Part shown: piece by piece, positions 8,210 through 17,604 of the stretch
How the letters are laid out: every line of letters begins with the position of its first letter
How positions within the stretch are numbered: the stretch's first letter is position 1
Assembly (NCBI RefSeq): GCF_042680125.1
Contig: NZ_JBHTNY010000005.1
From: Robinsoniella peoriensis
Lineage (GTDB): Bacteria; Bacillota; Clostridia; Lachnospirales; Lachnospiraceae
Length of the DNA stretch: 64,000 bases
Strand: one strand, 5' to 3'
Made by a program: the position numbers and the translations under genes
The notes under the pieces: generated by a model
Told to the model about the DNA's origin: nothing
The model's input: only the letters and a program-made list of their open reading frames with translations
Database searches by the model: none

Positions 8210-8272
8210 TCTATGTTCAGTTTGAGCAGGGTTTAGGGGGAGCACGAACCATGAAAATCACCTCTTTTCTCG

Positions 8273-8301
8273 TTGTTTTGTGGGGAATTTTGGTATATAA
8301 T
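8273..8301 (+). promoter_or_regulatory. Sigma-A promoter of the ATPase cargo gene
   Basis: TTGTTT (8,273-8,278), 17 bases, TATAAT (8,296-8,301), about 75 bases ahead of the chosen ATG. Confidence 0.65.
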
Positions 8302-8374
8302 GAAAGCAGTTAATTGTTTAACACGTACTTTTTGTATTAATCGTAAAATTATGAAGAAAGACGGAGGGGAAGCT

Positions 8375-10945
8375 ATGAGTTGTTGTGCTACATATTACAA
8401 ATGTGCTTTACAAGTAAATCCTTACAATTATTCAAGATATAGAGGTAAGGAGGTACATAGTGAAGAAGAATATAATAATGCTATATTGCAAAAATGCCAA
8501 GATAATTGTATTACAGTAGTAGGTTTGGCAGATCACGGTTGTATAGATTCGTCCGACTCATTGCGCATTAAACTTGAAGCAGGTAATATAATTGTTTTCC
8601 CAGGATTTGAAATAACATCTGCTGAAAAAATTCATATGGTCTGCCTCTTCCCTCCTGAAACTTCTACGTCTGATTTAAATAGATTTTTAGGTGCTCTTGG
8701 CCTAGAAACTGCTTCGGAAGGAAATGAAACCAGTACAAAGACTTGCTTAGATATTGCGGATCAAGTTGATAAACTAAAAGGATTTTGGTATGCTGCACAT
8801 ATTACCAGCGACAATGGAATTCTCAAATTAGGGAAGTTGAATAACATTTGGAAAGATAAGCGATTAATGGCAGCTCAGATTCCCGATTCAAAAGAAAATA
8901 TCGATCCCAAATACACAAATATAATTAAAAATACTGATCCACAGTATAAACGAGAGCAAATGCCTGCACTAATTAACGCCTGTGATATAGAATCACCTAT
9001 TGATTTGGATAAAAGCACTGCTGTTACATTAATTAAAATGACTACTGCATCTTTTGATAATTTTATTGTTGCTTTTAAAGACCCCGATTCAAGAATTAAG
9101 CTAATGTCTGAATTGGAAAATAGCTACCAAAGCTGCATTAAAACAATAATAGTTAATGGCGGTTATCTGGATGGTTTGTCTGTTGATTTTTCAGACAACT
9201 TAACTACTATAATTGGTGGTAGAGGAACAGGAAAATCTACAATTATTAATCTCATTAGATATGCCCTCGACCTACCTATTGAAAAGGAACAGCAAAAAAA
9301 TTTTAATAGTATGATTGAAGCGAACTTAGGAAGTTCGGGAAAAGTTGAACTGCAAATTATTTCTAACGCCCACTTTGGTCAAACTTTTAAGATTATTAGA
9401 CGATATAAACAAAGTCCTGTAGTACAAGACTGTCGTGGAGACATTTCCAGCTTGAATATTGCAGATATTTTGCCTACAATAGAAATATATGGTCAAAATG
9501 AAATTGTCGATGTCGTTAATGACCCTCAAAAGATAAATAAGGTTGTACAACGTTTGCTTCCAATTGATTCCGAGTTATTCGACAAAAAACAAAATGCTTA
9601 TAAGGCCTTGGTAACAAATGGAGAAGAATTAGATTCTATTGAATCAGAACTAGAATCATGTAACGAAACGATAAGCGATTTACCGGCATTGCAAGAACGA
9701 TTGCGCTTTTATAACAGTGCAGGGCTTAAAGACAAGCTATCTATAATAACGAAATTATCTAATGAAGAAGGACAGTTTGATGCTTTTTTCAAAATAATTC
9801 CTCCTGATTCCTTAGCATTTTCAGAATTAACAATAGTCGATTCTGAAAATGAAGACTTGAAGCTTTTATTTGAGGCTGCAAAAGGATTCAATAGCACCAT
9901 TGAAAAAATCAAATCCGATTATGCAATTGCTGTGGCGGATTTAAAAAACGCTTTTATCCTACATAAAAGTAACTGGGAGAATAAAAAAACTCAGTACGAT
10001 AAAGAAATTAAGGATTCACTTAAACAAGTCGAAGGCATTCAGGACAAATCTAGTTCAGAAATTGTTAGAGATTATAGTAGTATATTAAAAAAAGTTGTAG
10101 CATCGGAACCAGCTCAAAATAAAGCGAAAAAATCAGAAGAAAAGAAGCAGGCTTTACTACAGACACGTAAGAATTTAATTGAACGTTATCGTGAATGCTG
10201 TGATGAATCAGATCAGAAAATAACTAAACTCTTAAGTAAAATTAATTCAAAAAAACTAAATGGAAAGTTACAATTATCTATAAAATACCGACAGCAAAAA
10301 CAGATGTTACTTGATGTGTTAAAGAAGATTGATGGTATTGGTGATAAAGGCCTTACTGGAATCATGCAATATGAAGATTTTGATGTTTTTACATTTGTTG
10401 AAGATATACAGCAAGATAACAATATTTTTAAATTAAAATATTCTCTAACACAGAGTGTCGCAGATAAAATAATTGCAAATTTGTCCCCGAGCAATTTGCG
10501 GGATATTGAGCAATTACAATTACAAGACCTAATTCAAATTGAACTTGATGTAAATGGGACTTTTAAAAAGCTAGAAAACTTATCCAAAGGTCAGCAGTGT
10601 ACTGCAATTTTAAACATACTTTTATTGGACAATAAAGATCCTCTAATCGTTGACCAGCCTGAAGATAATTTGGACAACTCATTTATTGCTAATAATTTGG
10701 TCGAAACTATAAGAGACAACAAAATTAAAAGACAATATATTTTTGCAACTCATAATGCAAATATTCCCGTATTTGGTGATGCTGAATTAATTATGGCAAT
10801 GGAAGAGGTAAACGGCTGTGGTACAATTTCAGATGATGGTATAGGCTCAATTGATTCAGAATGTGTTCGTCAACACGTTATTCAAATACTGGAAGGTGGA
10901 CCAGAGGCATTTAGAATGCGCGAGGAAAAGTATGGAATTAAATAG
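8375..10945 (+). CDS. SMC-like ATPase with degenerate PHP-type N-terminus (TrlF-like; candidate defence gene)
   Basis: An 856-residue protein. The start at 8,375 follows GGAGGGG by six bases. The N-terminal 250 residues resemble a PHP domain (GLADHG, FPGFEI, AAHITSDNG) but the usual first HxH motif is replaced (CALQVNPYN), so metal binding is doubtful. Walker A GGRGTGKSTIINLI is near residue 300, a coiled coil covers about 450-650, then an ABC signature LSKGQQCTAILN and Walker B LIVDQPEDNLDN. This layout matches AAA/SMC proteins of the TrlF type, often seen in mobile-element cargo. It has its own promoter and terminator, lies opposite to all ICE genes, and is far richer in A+T than they are, so it was acquired separately. 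A role against phages or plasmids is inference. Confidence 0.75.
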   Translation: MSCCATYYKCALQVNPYNYSRYRGKEVHSEEEYNNAILQKCQDNCITVVGLADHGCIDSSDSLRIKLEAGNIIVFPGFEITSAEKIHMVCLFPPETSTSDLNRFLGALGLETASEGNETSTKTCLDIADQVDKLKGFWYAAHITSDNGILKLGKLNNIWKDKRLMAAQIPDSKENIDPKYTNIIKNTDPQYKREQMPALINACDIESPIDLDKSTAVTLIKMTTASFDNFIVAFKDPDSRIKLMSELENSYQSCIKTIIVNGGYLDGLSVDFSDNLTTIIGGRGTGKSTIINLIRYALDLPIEKEQQKNFNSMIEANLGSSGKVELQIISNAHFGQTFKIIRRYKQSPVVQDCRGDISSLNIADILPTIEIYGQNEIVDVVNDPQKINKVVQRLLPIDSELFDKKQNAYKALVTNGEELDSIESELESCNETISDLPALQERLRFYNSAGLKDKLSIITKLSNEEGQFDAFFKIIPPDSLAFSELTIVDSENEDLKLLFEAAKGFNSTIEKIKSDYAIAVADLKNAFILHKSNWENKKTQYDKEIKDSLKQVEGIQDKSSSEIVRDYSSILKKVVASEPAQNKAKKSEEKKQALLQTRKNLIERYRECCDESDQKITKLLSKINSKKLNGKLQLSIKYRQQKQMLLDVLKKIDGIGDKGLTGIMQYEDFDVFTFVEDIQQDNNIFKLKYSLTQSVADKIIANLSPSNLRDIEQLQLQDLIQIELDVNGTFKKLENLSKGQQCTAILNILLLDNKDPLIVDQPEDNLDNSFIANNLVETIRDNKIKRQYIFATHNANIPVFGDAELIMAMEEVNGCGTISDDGIGSIDSECVRQHVIQILEGGPEAFRMREEKYGIK

Positions 10946-10983
10946 TTTCAGTCATTGATTACAAAAGTTTAATGCTAAGTTAG

Positions 10984-11017
10984 AGTATCTCGTCAACTAA
11001 TATGCTGACGAGATACT
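10984..11017 (+). terminator. Terminator after the ATPase cargo gene
   Basis: A perfect 12-bp stem (AGTATCTCGTCA and its complement) around a 10-base loop, 38 bases after the stop codon. There is only a short T run, so it could work in both directions. Confidence 0.7.
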
Positions 11018-11020
11018 TTA

Positions 11021-11045
11021 ACTTCGGGCCAAGTTGGCCCCAAGT
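11021..11045. repeat. ICE palindrome copy 9 (right flank of ATPase cargo, overlaps virD4 stop)
   Basis: One mismatch in the right arm (TTGGCCCCAAGT). Its last base is part of the virD4 stop codon. Confidence 0.93.
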
Positions 11046-12583
11046 TATGCAAATGCTTCCGGGTCGTCCACATCATCATAGTTGAGAATGTCCTCATTCT
11101 CGTCTATGGCGGCGGTTTCTTCGTCAGCTCTTGCTTCATAAACGGTATACTGCTCATTGGGATTGAGCTTTTTCATGCGGCGGTTTACCAGCTTTGAAGC
11201 GTCAAAAGCGTTACGCTTGTCGGCTTCGGCGGTATACCTGTAATTGGGGTGCTGTTTCAAATCGTATTTCAGGGAAAGGAATGGACGCAGGCCCCGAAGC
11301 TGTAAAATACACTTGTTACCCGGCATAGTGGTCAATTCGTCCATTGTCATAAGTTCTTTGCCGAGCCGCTGCATATTCTGCCCGTAGCTTTCCGACTGTC
11401 CCCGCGTCCGGCTTTCCGTCTGCATGGAAATGGTTTCTTTTCCCAAGACCTCCGAAAGCTCCTTGATAGTGGAATGTTCCCGCCCACCAAGAAAAATCAC
11501 GCTGTCCATATTTCCCATTATGGTTTCAGCGTGGTCTTTATATAAGGCTTTCAGTTGGCTTTGCGCCTGCAAGAACAGGCACAGGGAGATTTCGCGGGAA
11601 CGGATAACGGCCACCAGCTTTTCGAGCTGCGGCACTTGCCCGGTATTGGCGGCTTCGTCCCATAATACCCTTACATGATGGGGAAGCCTGCCGCCGTACT
11701 TGCTGTCAGCCCGTTCGCATAAAAGGTTGAACATCTGCGAAAAAGCAAGGGCAACAATAAAGTTGTAGGTCGTATTGGTGTCGCTGATGATGAAAAAGGT
11801 GGCGGTTTTCTTATCGCCCATGCGGTCAAGCTCCATTTCATCATAGCTCATAATCTCCCGGAGCTGTCCAATATCAAATGGGGCAAGTCTGGCTCCGCAG
11901 GAAATCAGAATACTTTTCGAGGTTTTCCCACTGGCGAGCTTGAATTTCTTATACTGACGCACCGCAAAATGGTTGGGGTTGCGCTTTTCCAAGCCAAGGA
12001 ACATATAGTCCACGGCGTTTTTAAAATTTTCATCATCTTCCCGTGTTTCCATGCTGTTCAGCATATCCACAAGGGTATTGATATGGCGTTCTTCCTCCGG
12101 CCCCTCAAAGACGATATAGCCGATTAAAGCGCAGTACAAAAGCGTTTCCGCTTTCGTCCAGAACGGGTCGCCCTCCTTGCCGTCGCCTTTCGTGTTCTCA
12201 ATCAAAGCGTTTACAAACTTCAAAATATCGCTTTCAGTTTTTAAGTAGGCCAGCGGGTTGTAGTGCATGGATTTTGAAAAATCTATGCTGTTGAATACCT
12301 TGATTTTGTAGCCCAGCTTTTTCAGAAAAGAGCCGACCTGCTCTAAAATGCCGCCCTTTGGGTCAACCACCACATAGGACGAATGAGCCTGTAAAAGCTG
12401 TGGGGTCAGCCAAAAGCGAGTTTTCCCGCTTCCGCTGGAGCCGATGATACAGCAGTTAAGGTTTCGGGCGTTGGCGGGATTAGCGGGTCGGGTGTTCATG
12501 GTAAGAAGCTCTGTTCCGGTTAGAATGACATTGTTCTTGAAAATGGGATCTACAAACGGTTTGATGTCCTTTGCCGTTCCCCA
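11045..12583 (-). pseudogene. virD4: VirD4-type coupling protein, C-terminal part (gene split by the mobilizable element)
   Basis: The frame is open from the element junction at 12,583 (WGTAKDIKPFVDPIFKNN) to the stop at 11,045. It includes Walker A IGSSGSGKTRFW, Walker B VLWDEAANTGQ and the usual C-terminal region, all the ATPase parts of a TraG/VirD4 coupling protein. The first 100 residues, with the membrane helices, are 7.8 kb away at 20,389-20,685. An ATG at 12,499 could start a shorter cytoplasmic protein, but it lies inside conserved family sequence and lacks a good ribosome site. Precise removal of the guest would rejoin EYGSARW to GTAKDI in frame. Confidence 0.88.
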
Positions 12584-12632
12584 TGAAGCGTTTTGTCAAG
12601 TGCTTTTTTGAGTTATTGACGCAAATTCTTGT

Positions 12633-12679
12633 GAAAGTGCGAAAGTGCAAAGTGCAAAGGGTCTGCGTTTTGCACTTTC
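12633..12679. repeat. Iteron-like repeats at the end of the mobilizable element
   Basis: GAAAGTGC is repeated twice, followed by AAAGTGC and an inverted copy (GCACTTTC at 12,672-12,679). The repeats lie just after the primase/helicase gene, within 100 bases of the element end. They could be replication iterons, recombinase sites or a weak terminator for the primase gene. Confidence 0.5.
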
Positions 12680-14594
12680 AGCTTGCGGGTTCGGGCGGCT
12701 GCTTCTTCTTGATGAAGTTATACCATTGACCGCCGACACGCCTTGCGCCCAAAATGCTGCCCATGTTGCGCTTGGCGTTCTGTACCGTCCTCTCGGATAT
12801 TCCGGCTTCGGCTGCGGCCTTTACAATGTCCTCGCTGGCAAGCTCTTTCCCGTCTGCAAGCAGGTCAAGTATCAGCTTCTCGGCTTGTTCGGTCTTGGTG
12901 GCGGTGTTCCCGCCCGCGCCGGATAGCAGCTCGTCGGCGGTTATGTCGTATTCGCCTATCCATGAAAAGCCTGTTTCCGGGTCAAGGCAAAAGGCAACGG
13001 GCTTGCCCTCCGGCGCCAGGGAAGATTTGTCATGGACGATAACACGCACATTCGGCTCCCGCTTCACGCGCCCGATCAGCAGGACGCTCCTTGCTGCGGC
13101 GCGGAAGTCGATAGAACCTAAGCCCCGGTATGCGCTCTGCCCTCCGGCAGCTTTGTTCAAGTGTCCGATAAGGATAACGGCGCACCCGGTACGCTCGGCA
13201 ACATCGGCAAGACGGCGGAACATGGGGCGCACTTCGTTTGCCCGGTTCATGTCGGTCTTTTCGCCCATGTACGCCTGTATTGGGTCAAGGATAATCAACC
13301 GCGCCCCGTTCTGCGTGATTGCCTTTTCTATGCGCTCGTCGGAGAGGGTAAGCTCCCGCTTGGCTTCATCAATCACAAGCACGCGGTCAAGGTCGGCTTC
13401 GGCTTCTATCAAGCGGGGCTTGACGGTATCGCCCAGCCCGTCCTCGGCGGTCTGGTAAATCACTTGGAATGGCGGCAGGGGCTTCATTCCCGGCAGCGTT
13501 CCCCCGGTGGTGCAGGCAGCGGCAAGGCGTAGGGCAAAGGTGGTCTTGCCCTCGCCGGGGTTGCCTTGCACAATGGTTACTTTCCCGAAAGGGATATACG
13601 GCTCCCATAGCCATTCAACGGTCTGCGTGTCAACCTCGCTCATGCGGATAATCTCGACGGTTTCTTCCTGCGGCGGCTCTTTCAGGCCGTAAACTGCTTC
13701 CTGGATATACTTCCCGTCTGTGATTTCTGCCCGGTGCTGCAATACCTCGTTCCAGTCCTTAAACAGCGGCACAAGGCGGTGGACGGTCAAGCCCTCCGGC
13801 ACAAGCTCCGCAAGGCGGCTACAAGCGTCGTTTCCGGCTTGGTCGCTGTCAAGGCAGAGGTAAACGGTCTTGATGTTCGGACGGTCAGAAAGGAAACGCA
13901 ATAGGGCTTTTTCTCCCACGCCGCCCAATGACAAATAGCTCTGCTTCTGCCATTCCTTTTTGAACAGGCAGAGGAAAGAGAGCAGGTCAACGGGGGCTTC
14001 AAAGGCAAAAAGCCTGTCGCCCTCGCCCCGGTAACAGAAATTAAAGGCTTTGTCGCTGCCTTTCACATCGAGCCGGAAGTTTCCCGCCGTTCCCTTGCTG
14101 TGGGCGTAGCGCGGTATTCCGTCCTCGTCCCGCCCCACAAATACGGCGTTGTGGTGGGCTGCGTCCTCGTAAATATCGCCGCGGGCAAAGAAAAAGCCCG
14201 TCACATCTTCATCAATGCGGCGGGCTGCTGTGAGGTAGTTCCTCGCTGTTCGGTTGTCGCTGTTTGGGGGTGGTAGCCGGAAGTCGGAAAGGGACGCGGG
14301 GCAAGGTCTGTCCGGCGGCGGTGCGGCTCCCTTTTCTCCTGTGAGAAGTTCCACGGCTTCGGTGAAGCTCTTGCCGAAAAACTCTATAACAAAATCAACG
14401 GGGCCGCCGCCCTTGCTCTGGCTGTGCCTGTACCATTTGTTTCCCCGGACGGTCAAGCTGTCGTGCCGTTTCCAGCGGTATTCATTCCCGGCGCGGGTAA
14501 GCTGCTCGCCCTGTGATTGCAGGAAAGAAACAAGGTCGGCTTGATTCGCCCGGTCTATCTGTTCTTGGGTGTAGTACAAAAATCTCAACTCCAT
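12678..14594 (-). CDS. Primase/helicase fusion (Toprim plus RepA-like AAA ATPase)
   Basis: This 638-residue protein has an N-terminal DUF3991-like DNA-binding region (1 to about 90), a Toprim domain (about 190-270, with YLCLDSDQAGNDA), and a RecA-fold helicase domain with Walker A GNPGEGKTTFAL (about 345) and Walker B LIILDPIQAY (about 430), plus a C-terminal winged-helix region (SEDIVKAAAEAGISERTVQNAKR). Such proteins support autonomous replication of mobilizable elements after transfer. The ATG directly follows the relaxase stop (TGA-ATG), so the two are coupled. The C-terminal gene end lies 94 bases from the element border. Confidence 0.85.
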   Translation of the reverse strand: MELRFLYYTQEQIDRANQADLVSFLQSQGEQLTRAGNEYRWKRHDSLTVRGNKWYRHSQSKGGGPVDFVIEFFGKSFTEAVELLTGEKGAAPPPDRPCPASLSDFRLPPPNSDNRTARNYLTAARRIDEDVTGFFFARGDIYEDAAHHNAVFVGRDEDGIPRYAHSKGTAGNFRLDVKGSDKAFNFCYRGEGDRLFAFEAPVDLLSFLCLFKKEWQKQSYLSLGGVGEKALLRFLSDRPNIKTVYLCLDSDQAGNDACSRLAELVPEGLTVHRLVPLFKDWNEVLQHRAEITDGKYIQEAVYGLKEPPQEETVEIIRMSEVDTQTVEWLWEPYIPFGKVTIVQGNPGEGKTTFALRLAAACTTGGTLPGMKPLPPFQVIYQTAEDGLGDTVKPRLIEAEADLDRVLVIDEAKRELTLSDERIEKAITQNGARLIILDPIQAYMGEKTDMNRANEVRPMFRRLADVAERTGCAVILIGHLNKAAGGQSAYRGLGSIDFRAAARSVLLIGRVKREPNVRVIVHDKSSLAPEGKPVAFCLDPETGFSWIGEYDITADELLSGAGGNTATKTEQAEKLILDLLADGKELASEDIVKAAAEAGISERTVQNAKRNMGSILGARRVGGQWYNFIKKKQPPEPAS

Positions 14595-16103
14595 TCATCG
14601 TTCTAAGTCGTGCCGCTTGGCGCGGGTCTGCTCCGGCTGGTCGGCTTTCAGTGCAATATCAACGCACTTGCGGATATTGTGCAGCTCGGCAACCTCGGCG
14701 CGGGTTTCTTTCAGCTTGGTATATTCCGCTGTTCTCTGCCCGCTGAGAGTGGCGTACTCTTTTTCCCATTCAGAGATAGGCAAGGTCTTTGTCCCTTTCG
14801 GCAGATTTGCATGGAGATAGCGGCTCGCTGCGTTCCATAGCGTAAGCTCGGCGCGGTGGGCTTCCTCGTACTTGTCACGCTTGCTCGTCCAGCCATTTTT
14901 CAGCTTTTTCAGCTCGTCGTGAATGGGCTTGTACTCGGTGTAGTTCTTCCCGTATTCAATCAATTTCTGCAATTCTTTCATGCGCTTCTCGGCGGTTTTC
15001 ATGCCCTCCCGGATAGCGTCGGCTTGGTCGCTGACAGAGGAAAGGGCAGCGTCCAGCTCCGCAAGGGTAGAAATACCATGCTCGGAAAGATAGTTGACCG
15101 CCTTTGCAACGGTTTTCAGTTCATCGGCGGCGTGCTGCCTTTGCCAACTCTGCGAATACTTCCGGCTCTTTTCTCTCTGAACGCTTAAATACTTCATCAG
15201 CAGATTTGCAAGGCCGGGGGATTGCGGGGGCTGCTCCGGGGCGGTTTCCCGCGCCTTGAACAGTTCGCCAATCCATTCTTTGAGCTTTCCAATCTGCGCC
15301 CTGATTTCCCGGATAAGGCGGTTTGCCTTTCGGATATTCCGGTTCAGCTCGCCTTTCTCGGTGGCTATGCCTTTCTTCTCCATTTGACAGGCCGCTACGC
15401 CCATGTGGACGGTGGGCAGCTCGTCAATGCCGCGCTCGGCGTTGCTGCGGTAGTCGATACGCTCCGGGTGTCCGGCGCGTTCAAGGTAGGCGTTTGAAAT
15501 ATCCGCCCATGCCTTGCGCCATAAAAGCGCGTTGCCCTTGTCGTTCCAGCCTGTGAGGTCAACTTTGTGTGTCTTGTATCTGCCGCTTGGTAAGCGTATG
15601 CGCTCGCCGTTCTCGTCAAGGTCATATTCCTTTTTGGACTTCGCCGCCCATGCGCCGCGCTCGTCAAGGGGGCGCATGGTAAGCATGATATGACAATGGG
15701 GGTTGCCGCTGTCGGTGTCGTGAATGGCAAAATCAACGCACATTCCTCTTGAAACAAATTGAGAGGAACAGTATTCACGGACAAGCCGGATCTGTTCCTC
15801 TCTGGATAATTCTATGGGGAGTGCTGCGTCAATCTCTCTGGCAAGCTGGGCGTTCCCGGCTTTCTCGTAAAGCTCCACGCTGTTCCACAAGGTTGAACGG
15901 TCAGAGAAAGAGGGCGGGGCATGGGGCGGCAGTAGGATTTCCGTATGGACAACGCCGCGCTTGCGGGTGTAGTCATGGGTCATTCCGTCCCACTCGTTTG
16001 TGATTTTCTCGCCGCTTCGATAGGCGGCTGCGGCAACGGCTGACTTGCCTTTTCCTCGGCTCACAATGCCGATGTTACAATGGTAAATGGCTATGGGTAT
16101 CAC
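14595..16103 (-). CDS. MobA/MobL (MOBQ-type) relaxase
   Basis: The relaxase domain starts at AIYHCNIGIVSRGKGKSAVAAAAYRSG and contains the histidine motif IHDTDSGNPHCHIML, the metal site of MobA/MobL relaxases; a coiled-coil region follows. The enzyme nicks oriT and pilots the strand. The start is uncertain: no ATG fits. GTG at 16,103 is proposed, but it overlaps the GGGAGGTG ribosome-site-like stretch; homologues usually begin MPIAIYH, where this sequence has ATA instead of ATG. The open frame continues upstream to 16,301 through the presumed oriT region, which is unlikely to be translated. Confidence 0.85.
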   Translation of the reverse strand: MIPIAIYHCNIGIVSRGKGKSAVAAAAYRSGEKITNEWDGMTHDYTRKRGVVHTEILLPPHAPPSFSDRSTLWNSVELYEKAGNAQLAREIDAALPIELSREEQIRLVREYCSSQFVSRGMCVDFAIHDTDSGNPHCHIMLTMRPLDERGAWAAKSKKEYDLDENGERIRLPSGRYKTHKVDLTGWNDKGNALLWRKAWADISNAYLERAGHPERIDYRSNAERGIDELPTVHMGVAACQMEKKGIATEKGELNRNIRKANRLIREIRAQIGKLKEWIGELFKARETAPEQPPQSPGLANLLMKYLSVQREKSRKYSQSWQRQHAADELKTVAKAVNYLSEHGISTLAELDAALSSVSDQADAIREGMKTAEKRMKELQKLIEYGKNYTEYKPIHDELKKLKNGWTSKRDKYEEAHRAELTLWNAASRYLHANLPKGTKTLPISEWEKEYATLSGQRTAEYTKLKETRAEVAELHNIRKCVDIALKADQPEQTRAKRHDLER

Positions 16104-16289
16104 CTCCCGGATAGGATAACCAAACCCGCAAAAATGGTACAGACGCCAACGGCGGGTGTACTGTTTTTGTGGGTGTGCAGGGATAGCCGCGTAAGCGGCG
16201 CAAGGGGTGCAGCCCCTTGTTGCGGCAAAGCCGCCATATCGGAGCGCGGGGAAAGTTCCCTGTGCGGAGATACGCCCTCGGCAGAGCGC

Positions 16290-16320
16290 ACACGCCCGCA
16301 AGGGTGTATAAGTGCGCCCT
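16290..16320. other. Candidate oriT with RSF1010-like nick region
   Basis: An inverted repeat (ACACGCCC, GCAA, GGGTGT) is followed at once by TATAAGTGCGCCCT (16,307-16,320). The TAAGTGCGCCCT core equals the nick region of the RSF1010/R1162 MOBQ family, where cutting falls between the last G and CCCT. It lies about 200 bases upstream of the relaxase gene, as expected. Nicking at about 16,316/16,317 is inferred by analogy. Confidence 0.72.
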
Positions 16321-16334
16321 TTGTTCCAAAGGGA

Positions 16335-16631
16335 TTATTCGCTTTTCCCGCCCTCGGTGCGTTTTTTCAGATAAGCCCGCGCTTCCTCGCTCGTCAGGGC
16401 AAGCCGGAGAAAGGCGGCGGCTTCCTCATCGGTCATGGTCTTGGCTTCCGGCACAATGCTCTCAAAGACTGCGCCTCGGACGACCAGCCGGTGGCTGCGC
16501 GTCCGGCGTTCCTCTTGGGATAACTTTTGCCGCAACACCTTTTCCCGATTTTCAAGCTGCCGGATTTTCTTCTTCCCGTCCTCAATCTCGGCTTGCAATT
16601 CCTCGCGTTTTTTTTCTCTCGGTTTCGTCAT
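16335..16631 (-). CDS. DUF3847 family protein, probable mobilization accessory
   Basis: A 98-residue basic protein with a coiled coil at residues 5-45 (REKKREELQAEIEDGKKKIRQ onward) and a conserved second half (RRTRSHRLVVRGAVFESI). DUF3847 proteins regularly precede MobA/MobL relaxases, and size and charge suit a MobC-like accessory that helps the relaxase at oriT; that role is inference. AAAGGAG lies upstream of the ATG. Confidence 0.78.
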   Translation of the reverse strand: MTKPREKKREELQAEIEDGKKKIRQLENREKVLRQKLSQEERRTRSHRLVVRGAVFESIVPEAKTMTDEEAAAFLRLALTSEEARAYLKKRTEGGKSE

Positions 16632-16663
16632 GGGTGGTCACTCCTTTCTACCTGTCGGCATAG

Positions 16664-16698
16664 AAAAAGGACAGTCGATTTCCTCGGCTGTCCTTTTG
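16664..16698 (-). terminator. Terminator after the methyltransferase gene
   Basis: Stem AAAAGGACAG / CTGTCCTTTT with a 13-base loop; A and T runs on both sides make it functional in either direction. Confidence 0.75.
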
Positions 16699-16762
16699 AT
16701 TAGGGTGTTTGGTTTACTCCGTTCTGCTCAATAAATGGGAATATTAAATATCAATACGCCCT

Positions 16763-17596
16763 TTAATACATTCCTATTAAAACATCAGCTTCGATTGTCA
16801 AATGTGTGAGAGTACGCCAATCAACGCAATCTTTTTCAACGCAAAAGAGAAGCGGCGTCATTTCAATAAACGACATTCTTTGTTCTGATGACAACTGTAC
16901 GGTGGCTGAAACCGTTTCTCTTGAAATGGTTTTAAGATATTTCTCAAAATATTCAACGACAGACTCATTTGAATAATCTGGATTTTTCAAGTGTGCTTGC
17001 ACTTTAGTCCTGATTTCCCTCAAATGATTTTTCGTAGGAATTACTTTCACAACATATCCGTTAGGAGATAGCAATCGCTGAAATTCTTTGTAGTGTGCAG
17101 GCGAAAATATGTCTAAAATACAATCCATACTTCCGTCTTTCAAAGGGATTTTTGATAAGTCAGTAACAAACCACTTCACTGCTTTGCGCTTGTCTTTTTT
17201 TGATGCAATCTGTATTGCCTCCCTTGACAAGTCAAAGGCAAAGATGTTTCGTTCTGTTCTTTGCTGTATCTGCCTTGCATAGAAACCCTCGCCGCAACCA
17301 ACATCTAAAATGTTTCTTATAGATGGCGTATCAGAAATAAACTGTATGATTTTCTCCAACACAACATCATACATGCCATACTCCAAAATTTGGTGCCGGT
17401 TGTCAAAAGACCGCTTGCTGTAGTTGGTTTTGGGCGATGATTTTAACAACAAATTTACATACCCATATCTTGAAATATCAAAGCAATGTCCATGTCTACA
17501 AATTAGGCTATTGCCTTGTATATCCATTGATTTTGTGCAAATTGGGCATTGAAAATAAACCTTGCTGTCTGCAAAGCGTGATAAATTATTATTCAT
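16763..17596 (-). CDS. RlmA-like 23S rRNA guanine methyltransferase (candidate macrolide resistance cargo)
   Basis: A 277-residue SAM-dependent methyltransferase. The N-terminal zinc site C17-P-I-C20, C33-RHG-H37 and the SAM-binding motif ILDVGCGEG (96-104) are those of the RlmA family, whose members methylate G745 or G748 of 23S rRNA at the mouth of the peptide exit tunnel; the TlrB type gives resistance to tylosin-like macrolides. The ribosome site is CGGAGG ten bases upstream of ATG. It is AT-richer than its neighbours, so it is recent cargo. Upstream lies a promoter, a leader peptide ending MRLR and competing hairpins. Which nucleotide it modifies cannot be read from sequence. Confidence 0.82.
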   Translation of the reverse strand: MNNNLSRFADSKVYFQCPICTKSMDIQGNSLICRHGHCFDISRYGYVNLLLKSSPKTNYSKRSFDNRHQILEYGMYDVVLEKIIQFISDTPSIRNILDVGCGEGFYARQIQQRTERNIFAFDLSREAIQIASKKDKRKAVKWFVTDLSKIPLKDGSMDCILDIFSPAHYKEFQRLLSPNGYVVKVIPTKNHLREIRTKVQAHLKNPDYSNESVVEYFEKYLKTISRETVSATVQLSSEQRMSFIEMTPLLFCVEKDCVDWRTLTHLTIEADVLIGMY

Positions 17597-17604
17597 TTGT
17601 TTTT

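Noticed and set aside
11045..12499. VirD4 as a complete 484-residue protein starting at 12,499
   Set aside because: Family sequence continues upstream without interruption to the junction at 12,583 and resumes at 20,389, so this is half of a split gene.
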